Assembly: GCA_016124945.1 (NCBI GenBank) | Contig: WGMT01000063.1 | Location: forward strand, 32,755 to 96,754 | Direction of reading: 5' to 3' | Source: a bacterium | GTDB taxonomy: Bacteria; Chloroflexota; Anaerolineae; Caldilineales; Caldilineaceae | DNA: 64,000 bases | In this document: one piece after another, positions 50,534-59,500 of the stretch | Position numbering within the stretch: the stretch's first letter is position 1 | Layout of the letters: every line of letters starts with the position of its first letter | Notes under the pieces: generated by a model | Told to the model about the DNA's origin: nothing | Seen by the model: only the letters and a program-made list of their open reading frames with translations | Database searches by the model: none | Position numbers and translations under genes: made by a program

Positions 50534-50944
50534 TCAATGCAAAGGTTCATCTTCCGCATCGCCGGCTTGCACGAAGTTTGCGATTGCGCGAACCGAGTTG
50601 GCGCCGTCGTAGATCAGATCAACAAACTGTTTGAATTCTGTTGAGGTCAGGTAGAAACCTATCCCAAGCAGCCACACTTCAAAGTGATCTTGTTCGTCTT
50701 GGATAACACAGTGGAGAGCATTGCCCCACAGGCTATTGGTTTTCAGCCTGGGTGTGGTCCTCTCGAAAAAGTCGGCAATGGCGAGCAGTTCACTGGGCGC
50801 CATGTCGATTTGGGCATGACGCCAGTGAATGTGAATCTGTTCTCCGCGGCTGGACGTTGCAATGAAGTGTTGGCGATCCTGCCGAGCGAGGATCATCTTT
50901 GATCTACGTGCGGCTGGTTGATAGACTCTTTTACGATGTTCCAT
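50534..50944 (-). CDS. Unrecognised 136-residue protein next to flavodoxin
   Basis: The start is taken as ATG 50944; ATG 50896 is an alternative. The protein has a basic N-terminus, then a mixed alpha/beta region (QIHIHWRHAQIDMAPSELLAIADFF, HFEVWLLGIGFYLTSTEFKQFVDLI). No signal, membrane helix or known motif was seen. It lies 44 bases after the flavodoxin stop on the same strand, so the two are probably co-transcribed under iron limitation. The function is unknown. Confidence 0.65.
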   Translation of the reverse strand: MEHRKRVYQPAARRSKMILARQDRQHFIATSSRGEQIHIHWRHAQIDMAPSELLAIADFFERTTPRLKTNSLWGNALHCVIQDEQDHFEVWLLGIGFYLTSTEFKQFVDLIYDGANSVRAIANFVQAGDAEDEPLH

Positions 50945-50988
50945 AGGACGTAACCCCCTCGCCCGCCTGCAATTTGGCGGCGGCGCGT

Positions 50989-51522
50989 TTAAGCATCCTC
51001 CAAAGTCAATAAAGCGAATTCTACAATCAACTGCTCCACCCAAGCCTGTATGCGATCCGCCGCCTTTTCGGTCTCGTTGTCATCGAGGGCCAGGCCCATG
51101 AACATCCCCTCCATCAGGGCTTGCGATTCATCAAACTTGTAGCCATCCGCCGCCCACCAGCCAACCAGGTCGGCGCCTTGTTCCAGACAGGCTGTACCGA
51201 GGATGCCGATGGCGTCCTGGTAGGTGTCGGGGTAGCCGATACTGTCGCCATGACCAAAGAGCGCCAACATTTTCCCGGTGAAGTTTAGGCTCTGCAACTT
51301 CAACAGCACCATATCCCAATCTGATTGCAGTTCGCCCACATCCCAGGTGGGGACGCCGAAGATCAGGCGATCATAGTTGACAATCGCGCCGACCGTCTTT
51401 GTGGAAATCTCATGTATATCCACGGCCACCCCTTGTACGGTGCGGAGCGCTTGGGCGATAGCCATGGCGCTCTCTTCAGTGTTGCCGGTGGTGCTGCCGT
51501 AGAAAAGACCGATGGTGATCAT
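50989..51522 (-). CDS. fldA: Flavodoxin (long-chain)
   Basis: This 177-residue FMN protein has the phosphate loop GLFYGSTTGNTEESA at the N-terminus, FGVPTWDVGELQSDW and LFGHGDSIGYPDTYQDAIG. The insertion before the last strand marks the long-chain class. Flavodoxin replaces ferredoxin as electron carrier when iron is scarce, in keeping with the iron-uptake genes around it. GAGGAGGGTACC precedes ATG 51522. Confidence 0.95.
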   Translation of the reverse strand: MITIGLFYGSTTGNTEESAMAIAQALRTVQGVAVDIHEISTKTVGAIVNYDRLIFGVPTWDVGELQSDWDMVLLKLQSLNFTGKMLALFGHGDSIGYPDTYQDAIGILGTACLEQGADLVGWWAADGYKFDESQALMEGMFMGLALDDNETEKAADRIQAWVEQLIVEFALLTLEDA

Positions 51523-51552
51523 GGTACCCTCCTCGGTTTTGTGTTTGTTGGG

Positions 51553-52428
51553 TTAGCTAGGCTCAAAAGACGATTCCATTGCACGTCGCGCCGATTGATG
51601 CGCTACAATCAATGGCTTGCCCGACTCCGGTTCACGGATAATCGAAGCGGCCACACCAAAGACCTGCCGCAACAGATCCGGCTGCAAGATAGACCACGGC
51701 TCGCCTGCTTCGACAATGGATCCGTGGTTAAGCACCACCATCTGATCGGCAAACGCTGCCGCATGATTCAGATCGTGCAACACCATCAGCACTGTCAATC
51801 CCTCTGTCCGGTTGAGTTCATGTACCAGTTCGAGGACCTCCAATTGGTGGCCGATGTCGAGAAAGGTTGTGGGCTCGTCGAGCGCCAGGATCGCCGTCTG
51901 CTGGGCCAGGGCCAGGGCCAACCACGCTCGTTGCCGTTCACCACCGGAGAGGGTGTCCACATCACGATCGGCGAAGGTTTCCAATTGCACCATGGCGATG
52001 GCGCGGTTGATCGCCACGTGATCCTGCCGTCGTAACATGCGGAAAGGGCCAACCTGGGCATAACGCCCCTGCTCAACCAGATCGCGCACTGTGAGATTGG
52101 CCGGCGCCACCGGTCCTTGGGGGAGAATCGCCAGCCGTTTGGCCATTTCTCGTGTGCTGAGGTGGGCAATGTTTTCACCATCGAGGATCACCGTCCCTTT
52201 GGCCGGTGCCAGCAGTTTGGTGCAGACCTTGAGCAATGTTGATTTGCCCGATCCATTCGGCCCTACCAGCGCCGTAACCTTGCCCTGTAGCACATGTAGA
52301 TCGATATGTTCCAAAATGGCGCGCTTGTCATAACCGGCGCAGATCGCCTGTGCCTGCAACGCGCTGGGCGCAGGCGCAGCACCATTCTGGGAAGCAGGTG
52401 CGTGGGTTGTTCCGTTTGTCGCCGACAT
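51553..52428 (-). CDS. Iron-siderophore ABC transporter ATP-binding protein (FecE/FhuC type)
   Basis: From ATG 52428 (AGGTGAAACG upstream) the 291-residue product has Walker A (GPNGSGKST), signature TLSGGERQRAW and Walker B (ILALDEPTTFLD). LPQGPVAPANLTVRDLVEQGR is typical of ferric-siderophore ATPases. The N-terminal 25 residues are Ala/Pro-rich. It is the energy module for the two permeases upstream (52492 and 53607) and the lipoprotein at 54661. A longer start at 52491 lies within a repeat hairpin and was rejected. Confidence 0.92.
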   Translation of the reverse strand: MSATNGTTHAPASQNGAAPAPSALQAQAICAGYDKRAILEHIDLHVLQGKVTALVGPNGSGKSTLLKVCTKLLAPAKGTVILDGENIAHLSTREMAKRLAILPQGPVAPANLTVRDLVEQGRYAQVGPFRMLRRQDHVAINRAIAMVQLETFADRDVDTLSGGERQRAWLALALAQQTAILALDEPTTFLDIGHQLEVLELVHELNRTEGLTVLMVLHDLNHAAAFADQMVVLNHGSIVEAGEPWSILQPDLLRQVFGVAASIIREPESGKPLIVAHQSARRAMESSFEPS

Positions 52429-52448
52429 CGTTTCACCTGATTTCTGGG

Positions 52449-52493
52449 GATTGGTGATTGGGGCAGAGGTGAGTTCTGTCCCAATCACCAATC
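52449..52493. repeat. Inverted repeat of the ATTGGTGATTGGGG family
   Basis: GATTGGTGATTGGGGCAGA and its inverse (one mismatch) surround a 7-base loop between the FecD-type stop and the FecE-type start, inside an operon. Confidence 0.7.
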
Positions 52494-53610
52494 ACTTCCC
52501 CCGCGTTCTACGCAGCAAAAAGAGAAAGAACGGCCCGCCTAGCAGCGCCAGATAAACGCCCACCGGCAGGGTGACGGCCGCCGTGTTAAGCGGAATGTTG
52601 AGCCAGTTACTCACATCGGTGGGCCGCAAGTTGCGCGCCACCAAATCGGCGGCCATCACCAACGCACCGCCGGCACAAGCTGCCGCCGGGGCAAGCCTGC
52701 GTAGATCACTGCCCACCCACCAGCGCAAAAGATGGGGCGCGACCAGGCCGACAAAACCGATACCGCCGACTGTACAGACAGCAGCCGCCGTCAGCAGGCA
52801 GGCGGTGATCAACACAATGGCGCGCGCCGGCGTCACCTCTTGTCCTAGGCCGGCGCTGACGTCGTCGCCGAATTGCAAGACGTTGCCCATGGGGATGGCC
52901 AGCACTGTCAGCGGCAGCACCAGGAGCAACGAACCACCCAACATACCGACTTTCTGCCAGGTGACAGCGGCCAGCGAACCTGAAAGCCAGCTAATCAGCG
53001 TCTGTGTATTTTCGTCGGCCCAGAGCAGCGCAATCGACGTGATGGCACCCAGCACGCCACCCACCAGCACGCCAATCAGGATCAGGCGGGTCGGCTCCAC
53101 CTTGCCGCCCAGGCGGGTGATCGTCCACGTGGCTGTGGCCGAGAAGATCGCGCCCAGGGCAGAGACGGCAGGCAGCACCCAGGAGACCTGTCCTGGTGCA
53201 AGCGGCGGGCCAAAGACAATCCAGGCGACGGCGGCGGTCACCGCGCCTTGGGTGACGCCGGTAATGCCGGGATCAGCTAACGGATTGCGGTAGAGTGCCT
53301 GCAAGAGCGCACCAGCCATCCCCAGAGCGACACCCACCCCCAATGCCATCAGCGCACGGGAGAGGCGCGCATTCGTTGCCACAATTTCCAGCCGGGTTGC
53401 CGTCTCCGGCGCAGAGAAGGTGCGCCACATCTGGTCAGGTGTCAATGTCACACTGCCCACCCCCACCGCTGTGGAAAGCCAGAGCAGCGCCAGACAAGTG
53501 AGCAACAACAACGGCATGGTAACCATCCAGCGCCGCCAGCGGATACCGGCGTCGGACGCAAAAGATGATCGATTTTCGGTTGACCAGCCTGCATTGGTTG
53601 CTGCGCTCAT
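52492..53610 (-). CDS. Iron-siderophore ABC permease (FecCD family), second subunit
   Basis: This 372-residue protein has about ten membrane helices and the family motifs RLSRALMALGVGVALGMAGA, NPLADPGITGVTQGA and GFVGLVAPHLLRWWVG. Its ATG overlaps the stop of the other permease gene by ATGA, so the two are coupled and probably form a heterodimeric channel. GAGGCGTGC precedes the start. The operon order is binding protein, permease, permease, ATPase. Confidence 0.92.
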   Translation of the reverse strand: MSAATNAGWSTENRSSFASDAGIRWRRWMVTMPLLLLTCLALLWLSTAVGVGSVTLTPDQMWRTFSAPETATRLEIVATNARLSRALMALGVGVALGMAGALLQALYRNPLADPGITGVTQGAVTAAVAWIVFGPPLAPGQVSWVLPAVSALGAIFSATATWTITRLGGKVEPTRLILIGVLVGGVLGAITSIALLWADENTQTLISWLSGSLAAVTWQKVGMLGGSLLLVLPLTVLAIPMGNVLQFGDDVSAGLGQEVTPARAIVLITACLLTAAAVCTVGGIGFVGLVAPHLLRWWVGSDLRRLAPAAACAGGALVMAADLVARNLRPTDVSNWLNIPLNTAAVTLPVGVYLALLGGPFFLFLLRRTRGK

Positions 53611-54656
53611 GCACGCCTCGCTCGCGCAATGCGTCCGACTACGATCACCGCGGCAGGGCCGACCATTGCCACGGTCCAGATCCCGGCGGGGATCTCCATC
53701 GGGAAGAAGAGAAGCCGCCCGGCTGTATCAGCGGCTTGGAGGAGTGCTGCGCCACACAGGGCAGAGAGCACCAGTGTGCGTCGTGCATCACTGCCGGCCA
53801 GCAGGCCACGGGCAATGTGTGGGGCAAAGAGCGCGATAAACGCGATAGGTCCAATTGCCGCGATCACCGGCGAAACCAACAGCATGGCGATCAAGATCAA
53901 GAGGATCCTGGTGCGAAAGGGATTCAGTCCTGCCCCGGTAGCCAGTTCGTCGCCCAGTTGCAGCAAATTCAGCGCCCGGCCCGCGAGCAGCGCGGCCGGG
54001 ATGCCTAGCGCCAGCCAGGGAAGTACCATGAAAACATAGTCCCATTCCGCCGCCGAAATCGATCCCGATACGTAGCGGTAGTAGGCGCCGAAGCCGCCGG
54101 TGCGCTCGTAGGGCGCCAGCAGGATCACAGCGGTGGTCATGACGCCGAAGAAGCCCGACAGCACCGCCCCGGAGAGGATCACGCGCACAGGATCGCGAAT
54201 GGTGCCGCTAAATCCGACAACGGCAAGGCCGGACAGGATCCCTGCGATCAGGCAGAGCAGGGGACGGGGCATGGTCGGCACAATCTCTGGGTAGATGGTG
54301 GCCAGCGCCACGGCAAAGGAGGCTCCCTGTGCGATGCCCAGCAGACCCGGATCGGCCAGCGGGTTGCGCAGTGAATCCTGTAAGAGCACACCCACAAGGC
54401 CCAACGCCGCCCCACAGAGCAGCGCAAGCAGGACGCGCGGCAGGCGCAGTTCGCGGATCAGGAAGTGTGCCGGCGTCTCGTCCACCGGCAGCGGATCGAT
54501 AACGGCGCGCCACACCTCGTTTAGATTAACGTTCGGTTCACCCCGTGTAGCGTTGAATCCACCCAGCAGCACGATCACCAACAGTGCGCACAGGACGGTC
54601 ACCCAGAAACGGGTATGCATTCGCGAAGCAGGCGCCGAGGACGTTATGGTTGTCAT
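53607..54656 (-). CDS. Iron-siderophore ABC permease (FecCD family), first subunit
   Basis: This 349-residue protein, the usual family length, has motifs RLPRVLLALLCGAALGLVG, NPLADPGLLGIAQGASFA and GPIAFIALFAPHIARGLL. It starts 4 bases after the stop of the binding-lipoprotein gene and overlaps the second permease by ATGA. It is an inner-membrane channel half for iron-chelate import. Confidence 0.92.
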   Translation of the reverse strand: MTTITSSAPASRMHTRFWVTVLCALLVIVLLGGFNATRGEPNVNLNEVWRAVIDPLPVDETPAHFLIRELRLPRVLLALLCGAALGLVGVLLQDSLRNPLADPGLLGIAQGASFAVALATIYPEIVPTMPRPLLCLIAGILSGLAVVGFSGTIRDPVRVILSGAVLSGFFGVMTTAVILLAPYERTGGFGAYYRYVSGSISAAEWDYVFMVLPWLALGIPAALLAGRALNLLQLGDELATGAGLNPFRTRILLILIAMLLVSPVIAAIGPIAFIALFAPHIARGLLAGSDARRTLVLSALCGAALLQAADTAGRLLFFPMEIPAGIWTVAMVGPAAVIVVGRIARARRA

Positions 54657-54660
54657 GCGC

Positions 54661-55542
54661 TTACTCTTGTAACAGCGCTAGCAGATCCGCCAGCAACTGC
54701 TGCTGCCCGGTAAAGCCAGGATAGCCCAGCCGGTTCAACACATAGACCTGCTCATTCTGGACCGCCGGCAAGGTTGCCCAGATCGCATTGTTCTGGATTT
54801 CTTCCACAGCAGCATCTTCACCTTCAATGGCCGAACTTTGCAGGAGTAGCAGTCGATCTCCATCCAACAGAGAGATCTGTTCCAGGCTCAGCCAGGCTCG
54901 CCCGTTCGCAGCCAGAGCGTTGCCGAGTACCGCCGGATCCGGTCGTAGCGTAACACCTAGATCCAACAAACTCTGTGGCGCAGACGTCGGCCCTGTTGCC
55001 CAGACACCAATCGCCGCGCCGGCATAGATCGTGGCCACGGAGACGGTGGGGCGGTCTTCACCAAGTTCTTCGGTCGCCTGGGCAACGTTTGCCAGGTGTG
55101 CATCTACCTCGGCCTGAGCGCTTTCTTCCAACCCAAAGAACGACGCAGTTTCCACGTATGCGTGTAGCGGGAGTGTATTGCTGAGCACCACAGTGGGGGC
55201 CAGTTGTGAAAGTGTGTCGTAGCCCGCTGCTTCAACGAAGTAGCGGTTGCCGATGATGAGATCCGGCTGAAGCTCGGCCAGGCTTTCCAGATTAACTTGA
55301 GTTGACGAGAACAATTGGATCCCGGCCAGTGCTTCGGCGGGAATGCCTGGTACGGCGTCGGGCAGGTTGACGGTCGAGGCAAGCGGCTGAATGCCCAGGG
55401 CGTGCTGTACTGTCCGTCCTGCCATGTCGGCTACGTTGGGGGAAAACGTAGCCGTTGGCGAGTGTGTCTCTGCGGGTTGAATCGGCACACAGGCGCTGAG
55501 TAAACCTATCACCAATATGAGTCCTGTGAAAAGTTTTTTCAT
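54661..55542 (-). CDS. Iron-siderophore ABC transporter substrate-binding lipoprotein
   Basis: This 293-residue product has a lipobox (IGLLSAC) and the FecB/FhuD class III fold (MAGRTVQHALGIQPLASTVNLPD, LQPDLIIGNRYFV, LLQSSAIEG). AAGGAAAACGA precedes ATG 55542. It is the first gene of the four-gene transporter operon ending at 51553. It is anchored outside the membrane to capture a ferric-siderophore; the ligand is unknown. Confidence 0.9.
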   Translation of the reverse strand: MKKLFTGLILVIGLLSACVPIQPAETHSPTATFSPNVADMAGRTVQHALGIQPLASTVNLPDAVPGIPAEALAGIQLFSSTQVNLESLAELQPDLIIGNRYFVEAAGYDTLSQLAPTVVLSNTLPLHAYVETASFFGLEESAQAEVDAHLANVAQATEELGEDRPTVSVATIYAGAAIGVWATGPTSAPQSLLDLGVTLRPDPAVLGNALAANGRAWLSLEQISLLDGDRLLLLQSSAIEGEDAAVEEIQNNAIWATLPAVQNEQVYVLNRLGYPGFTGQQQLLADLLALLQE

Positions 55543-55577
55543 TCGTTTTCCTTCAGGTTAAGCAGACATTTCGATGT

Positions 55578-55619
55578 CGTAACAAGAAAGTGCCGACTCC
55601 CCAGCACTTTCTTGTTACG
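55578..55619. terminator. Perfect 16-bp hairpin after the tandem binding-protein gene
   Basis: CGTAACAAGAAAGTGC and its exact inverse enclose a 10-base loop right after the stop at 55627 on the minus strand. It separates this transcript from the next binding-protein operon. Confidence 0.7.
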
Positions 55620-55626
55620 TACGTAT

Positions 55627-57594
55627 TTACTCAGACGTGACCAGCGGGCTTTGCAGGGGATCGAAGCTCTCCACTGGTCCTGGTGCAGGGATGCCGGCAT
55701 CGGGGAGGGTAAGGCTGACATATTCCTGGAAGGAGTGGATCAGGCCGCGCATACTGCAACAAAGGTACCGTGTGCCAATCGCATCGAAGACACGCCCTTC
55801 TTTAACCGCGCTGAGTTCCGCCCAAATCGGGTCGGTGCGCTCGGTGTGGCTTGGTCCTCCGTCGAGCATGTAGATGATCAGATCGGGATCGAGGGCCAAC
55901 ATTTCTTCGGCGTTGTATTCCACAAAACGACCGGTGCTCTCACCCATGCAGCGCCCCAGGCCCACCTCGGCCAGCAACACACAGAACGGATTGTTCGTAG
56001 CCAGCCCCAGATAGCCCGCATCGCTCCAAAGCAGGCCAACGCGCTGCGCTGCCAGTTCAGGAGTGGACAACGCTTTGAGGTTGGCGATCATCGTCTCAAA
56101 GCGGGCGATGGCGGCCTCGGCGGCTTCCGGTTGTCTGCTCAACTGGCCCAACAGCCGTGCATTGGCAATGTAGGCCTGATAGCCAGTTTCACTGGAATCT
56201 CCATAGCTGGGATGATGCAAGAAAAAGACTGGCACCATTTCGCGGAAGACATCGAAGTAGGGGTCATCTGGGACGCGTGACAGAAAGAGATCCATCTCCG
56301 TTGCTGCCCACAGTTCAGGATTGCTCAGATCTTCAATCAGATAGTCGGGCTGGCCTACCGGTGAATAAAACGATGCGGCTGCTACGGCGGGGGGCATCGA
56401 CGCCGCGTGCAACACAACGCCTAGATCGGCCATGGTTTCATAGCAGCCATACCAATCGCAGGCAAGATTAGGCTGTGTGTCGAAGGTGAATTCTTGCCCC
56501 AATGCGTCGGTGATGGTGAGGGGGAAGAGGCTGCCTGCGGCGACTGTCTCTGTAACAGCACTGGATTGAACCAGTGGACTCTGCAACGGATCAAATGTCT
56601 CCACCGGCCCCGGCACAGGGATGCCGGCTTCAGGTATCACATGGCTGACATACTCCTGGAAAGAGTGAATTAACCCGCGTGCGCTGCAACAGTAGTAGCG
56701 GTGACCGGCATCAAAGACACGTCCTTCCTTCACCGCCGTCAACTGTGACCAGACGGGATCAGTGCGATCTTGATAAGAGCCGCCCCAAGTCTGGTAGCCG
56801 ATCCAGTCGGGGTTTTGCGCCAGAAACTCCTCGGCGTTGATCTCCCAAGATTCGATGCCTTCGCCCACACATTGGCCCAGCCCAACCTCTGCCAACGCCA
56901 CACAGAAGGGGTTGTCCGGTGGCGTGATCCCGTAGCCTTCTCCCTCAAAGAGCATCGCAACCGTGGTTGCCGCAAGCTCTGGAGTAGAGAGCGCCTTCAG
57001 ATTGGTCATCGCCGTCTCAAAGCGGGCAATGGCTGCGTCAGCCGCCTCTGGCTGACCGGTTAACAGGCCGAGGATGCGCAGATTCTCCAGGTAGGATCGA
57101 TAGCCCTGCTGGTCCGATTCGCCGTACGAGGGGTGGTGTAGGAAGAAGAACGGCGCAACCTGGCGCATAGCGTCGTAATAGGCATCGTCGGGGACACGGG
57201 TCATAAAGAGATCGATATCCGCCGCTGCCCAGCTTTCGGGGTTGGTGTCATCGGTGATCAGGTTGATAGGCGGGCCGACCGGCATGTAGAAGACGCTTTC
57301 CAATTCCTCCGGTGCCAGTGAACCCGCATAAACGGGCACACCCAGATCGGCAAGGGCTTCGTAGCAGCCATACCAATAGCATCCGATCTTGGGCGGGGCA
57401 TCGAAGATGAATTCCTGCCCGGCGGCGTCGGTGATGGTGAGCGGGAAGATGGTATCGGATGTTTCTTCCGGTTGAGCGCTCTCTGTTGGCGCTGGGGTGG
57501 CCGGTTCAGCCGGCGCAGGCAGTGTCTGTGCCGCACAGGCTGTAAGCAGTGTCATTGCAATCAAGCTGATGATTAAAACCTTCAACTGTTTCAT
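55627..57594 (-). CDS. Tandem two-domain iron-complex substrate-binding lipoprotein
   Basis: This 655-residue product has a lipobox (LLTAC) and two homologous class III binding domains, about 55-340 and 360-655. Each begins FPLTITDA.GQEF.FD, continues CYWYGCYEALADLG or CDWYGCYETMADLG, and ends with CCS.RGLIHSFQEYVS. Ordinary family members are half this length. Fusion could let one anchored protein capture two ligands or serve one dimeric permease. CAGGAGAGACC precedes ATG. Its partner transporter may be the permease/ATPase set at 59.5-63.7 kb. Confidence 0.88.
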   Translation of the reverse strand: MKQLKVLIISLIAMTLLTACAAQTLPAPAEPATPAPTESAQPEETSDTIFPLTITDAAGQEFIFDAPPKIGCYWYGCYEALADLGVPVYAGSLAPEELESVFYMPVGPPINLITDDTNPESWAAADIDLFMTRVPDDAYYDAMRQVAPFFFLHHPSYGESDQQGYRSYLENLRILGLLTGQPEAADAAIARFETAMTNLKALSTPELAATTVAMLFEGEGYGITPPDNPFCVALAEVGLGQCVGEGIESWEINAEEFLAQNPDWIGYQTWGGSYQDRTDPVWSQLTAVKEGRVFDAGHRYYCCSARGLIHSFQEYVSHVIPEAGIPVPGPVETFDPLQSPLVQSSAVTETVAAGSLFPLTITDALGQEFTFDTQPNLACDWYGCYETMADLGVVLHAASMPPAVAAASFYSPVGQPDYLIEDLSNPELWAATEMDLFLSRVPDDPYFDVFREMVPVFFLHHPSYGDSSETGYQAYIANARLLGQLSRQPEAAEAAIARFETMIANLKALSTPELAAQRVGLLWSDAGYLGLATNNPFCVLLAEVGLGRCMGESTGRFVEYNAEEMLALDPDLIIYMLDGGPSHTERTDPIWAELSAVKEGRVFDAIGTRYLCCSMRGLIHSFQEYVSLTLPDAGIPAPGPVESFDPLQSPLVTSE

Positions 57595-57759
57595 GGTCTC
57601 TCCTGTATCCCTATAGTGGGCAACGGTGGGTGGATCAGGTGTGGTGGCAACACAGCCAACCAGAAGTGCTTAGTGCTCAAAGCCAGTGATGTGCGCGAAA
57701 AGGTTTTCCCTACGCCAAAGCAGTTCGGCGACGGGCGCGACAATGGCTTACTTCGGATT

Positions 57760-58030
57760 GCTCAAATCTAATAGGGCTGAACCAACCAGCGTCATCCGGG
57801 GAGCATTGGTTTTTGCTCAGAGGATTGGAAGAGGACGGTTCAGCATAGGACGGAAGTTCACTGTTCCCGCAGCTAACTTCCTCAAGGCGTTGTGTCGAAT
57901 CTCGCAAAGAGACCGGTCCTGTAAGGGGCCGGTCTCTGTTTTGCATAGAGCCATCATATCATCAAAAAATTGATGTGATCGGCGAATTTCGAGAAGGTTG
58001 GATCATGGGGGATAAAGCAAAAAATGAAGC
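57760..58030 (+). repeat. About 270-bp repeated element with terminator-like hairpin, possible ncRNA (copy 2)
   Basis: This is the counterpart of 50187-50460. It keeps GAAGTTCACTGTTCCCGCAG, CAAGGCGTTGTGT, the hairpin GAGACCGGTCC/GGGGCCGGTCTC followed by GTTTTG, and GAGCCATCATATCATC. The -10-like TATACT of copy 1 is not preserved. It fills most of the 483-base gap between the tandem binding-protein gene and the MFS gene. Confidence 0.6.
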
Positions 58031-58077
58031 AGGTTTGTTGGGTGCGTTTAACCTTACTTAAACAAGCGCCGCCCGAT

Positions 58078-59286
58078 TCAGTCCGCTGCGGCTGCGGCCT
58101 GGGCCGGTCGGCCAATTGTCCGCAAACGAGGGTGAAACCAAACCGCAATCCCAACCAACCCCAGCAGGGCGCAGGTGAAGAGGTAGGGGTACTCGGGACG
58201 TAGTTCGTAAAGGCTGGTTGCAATCAGTGGGCCGGTCATTGCGCCGAAACCTTGCATGGCCGTGGTCAGACCGGCTACTGCGCTCTGCTCTTCGGTGGAC
58301 ACTTCCAGGGTTGCCGCAGCAGTGTAGCCGGGGATAGCCAGCCCCAAGCCAAGGCCGGCAATCACGAAGGAGAGCATCAGCATCGGCAGCCCATCTGCCA
58401 CTATCAAAATGGCGAATCCAATCGCCGCCAGGGGGACACCTACCCGCAGTAACGTCAATGGCGGAATCTTGAAGGTTCGGATGATGCCCAGTTGCGCGAT
58501 GACGTTGGTGATCCCTACCGCCACCAGGGCCGCACCTAACGTTTGCGCGGTTTGTTGTGCTGTGAGGTTTAGCCGATCCTGAAAGAGGAAACCTGCCGTC
58601 ACCTGTACGCCGATGAGGGCGACAATAATTGTAAAGCCGATGAGCAGCCAGGGCCGGATGCGGGCGTCGCGCGGGCTTAAGCGTGGCTCACGCTTGTGGT
58701 TAATCGTGGGTGCATGATGTTGCAGTTGTGTCGCCACAAGCACAACTGCCAGAAGGGGCGCAACTGCGGCAGCATAGAGTGGGGCAAGCAAGCCGAAACC
58801 GGCCAGCACAGCACCAAGCGCCGGGCCGGCGATAAGGCCCAATCCGTTGGCCGCGCCTAGCAGCGCAATACCGGCAGTTCGATCCGATGCACTGGTGTTG
58901 TCGGCGATAAATGCCTGTGCCGCCACCGGTACACCGCTCATCATAAACCCAGCAGTTGCGCGCATGGCTACTAACATGACAAATGCAACCATTGGCGTGA
59001 GCATACCGCTCAGGCCAAGCTGCGTTATCACCGCAAAGAGCAAATAGGCGACGGCGAAGCCCAGCAGCCCAATCAGCAACACGGGTTTCCGCCCCCAGCG
59101 TTCGCTGTGCCCACCCCAAAAGGGGCCACCCAGGGCAAAGAGCAGCGCCGCCATAGTGACAATCAATCCGCCCTGGGTTTCAGTCAGCCCCAGTTCTCGC
59201 ACCAACGGCGCCAGCAGCGGATTTAGGATTCCTAGCCCTACGTAAACAGTGAAAAGAGAGAGCCAGATGGTTGTGGTTGGTTTCAT
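58078..59286 (-). CDS. MFS transporter, efflux type, in iron locus
   Basis: This 402-residue protein has 12 hydrophobic segments and the MFS loop motif GGHSERWGRKPVLL after helix 2. It resembles drug/siderophore exporters of the DHA1 type (GVPVAAQAFIADNTSASDRTAGIALLGAANGLG). It could secrete a siderophore, given the surrounding import genes and the iron-box-like palindrome upstream at 59315. No ribosome site is strong before ATG 59286. The substrate is inferred only from context. Confidence 0.83.
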   Translation of the reverse strand: MKPTTTIWLSLFTVYVGLGILNPLLAPLVRELGLTETQGGLIVTMAALLFALGGPFWGGHSERWGRKPVLLIGLLGFAVAYLLFAVITQLGLSGMLTPMVAFVMLVAMRATAGFMMSGVPVAAQAFIADNTSASDRTAGIALLGAANGLGLIAGPALGAVLAGFGLLAPLYAAAVAPLLAVVLVATQLQHHAPTINHKREPRLSPRDARIRPWLLIGFTIIVALIGVQVTAGFLFQDRLNLTAQQTAQTLGAALVAVGITNVIAQLGIIRTFKIPPLTLLRVGVPLAAIGFAILIVADGLPMLMLSFVIAGLGLGLAIPGYTAAATLEVSTEEQSAVAGLTTAMQGFGAMTGPLIATSLYELRPEYPYLFTCALLGLVGIAVWFHPRLRTIGRPAQAAAAAD

Positions 59287-59314
59287 TGTGTTTCAACGTC
59301 CTGTATTGCTTCAA

Positions 59315-59350
59315 GGATAATATTTAGCTTAGACTAAAAATATTTTATCC
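59315..59350. promoter_or_regulatory. AT-rich palindrome upstream of the MFS gene (iron-box-like)
   Basis: GGATAATATTTAG and CTAAAAATATTTTATCC are imperfect inverted arms around CTTAGA, 29 bases before the MFS start. The TTTAG...CTAAA core recalls DtxR/IdeR or Fur operators, so iron-dependent repression is plausible. Confidence 0.5.
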
Positions 59351-59392
59351 AGAAGAAACAATTTGTCAACCACCAAATTTTAGCCATTTACC

Positions 59393-59468
59393 AGTAGGGG
59401 CATGGGTAGGGCGGGAAGAAAGCTTGCTTCATTGCGAGCTTTCTTCCCGCCCTACCCATGCCCCTACT
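59393..59468. repeat. Perfect 32-bp inverted repeat (long hairpin)
   Basis: AGTAGGGGCATGGGTAGGGC and the next 12 bases (59393-59424) are exactly inverted at 59437-59468 around a 12-base loop. It lies just past the stop of the 59501 ATPase gene. It may act as a strong terminator or be a recent hairpin-forming element. Confidence 0.8.
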
Positions 59469-59500
59469 CGACGTTGCAGTCTAGTTTTGTTTTTACAATT

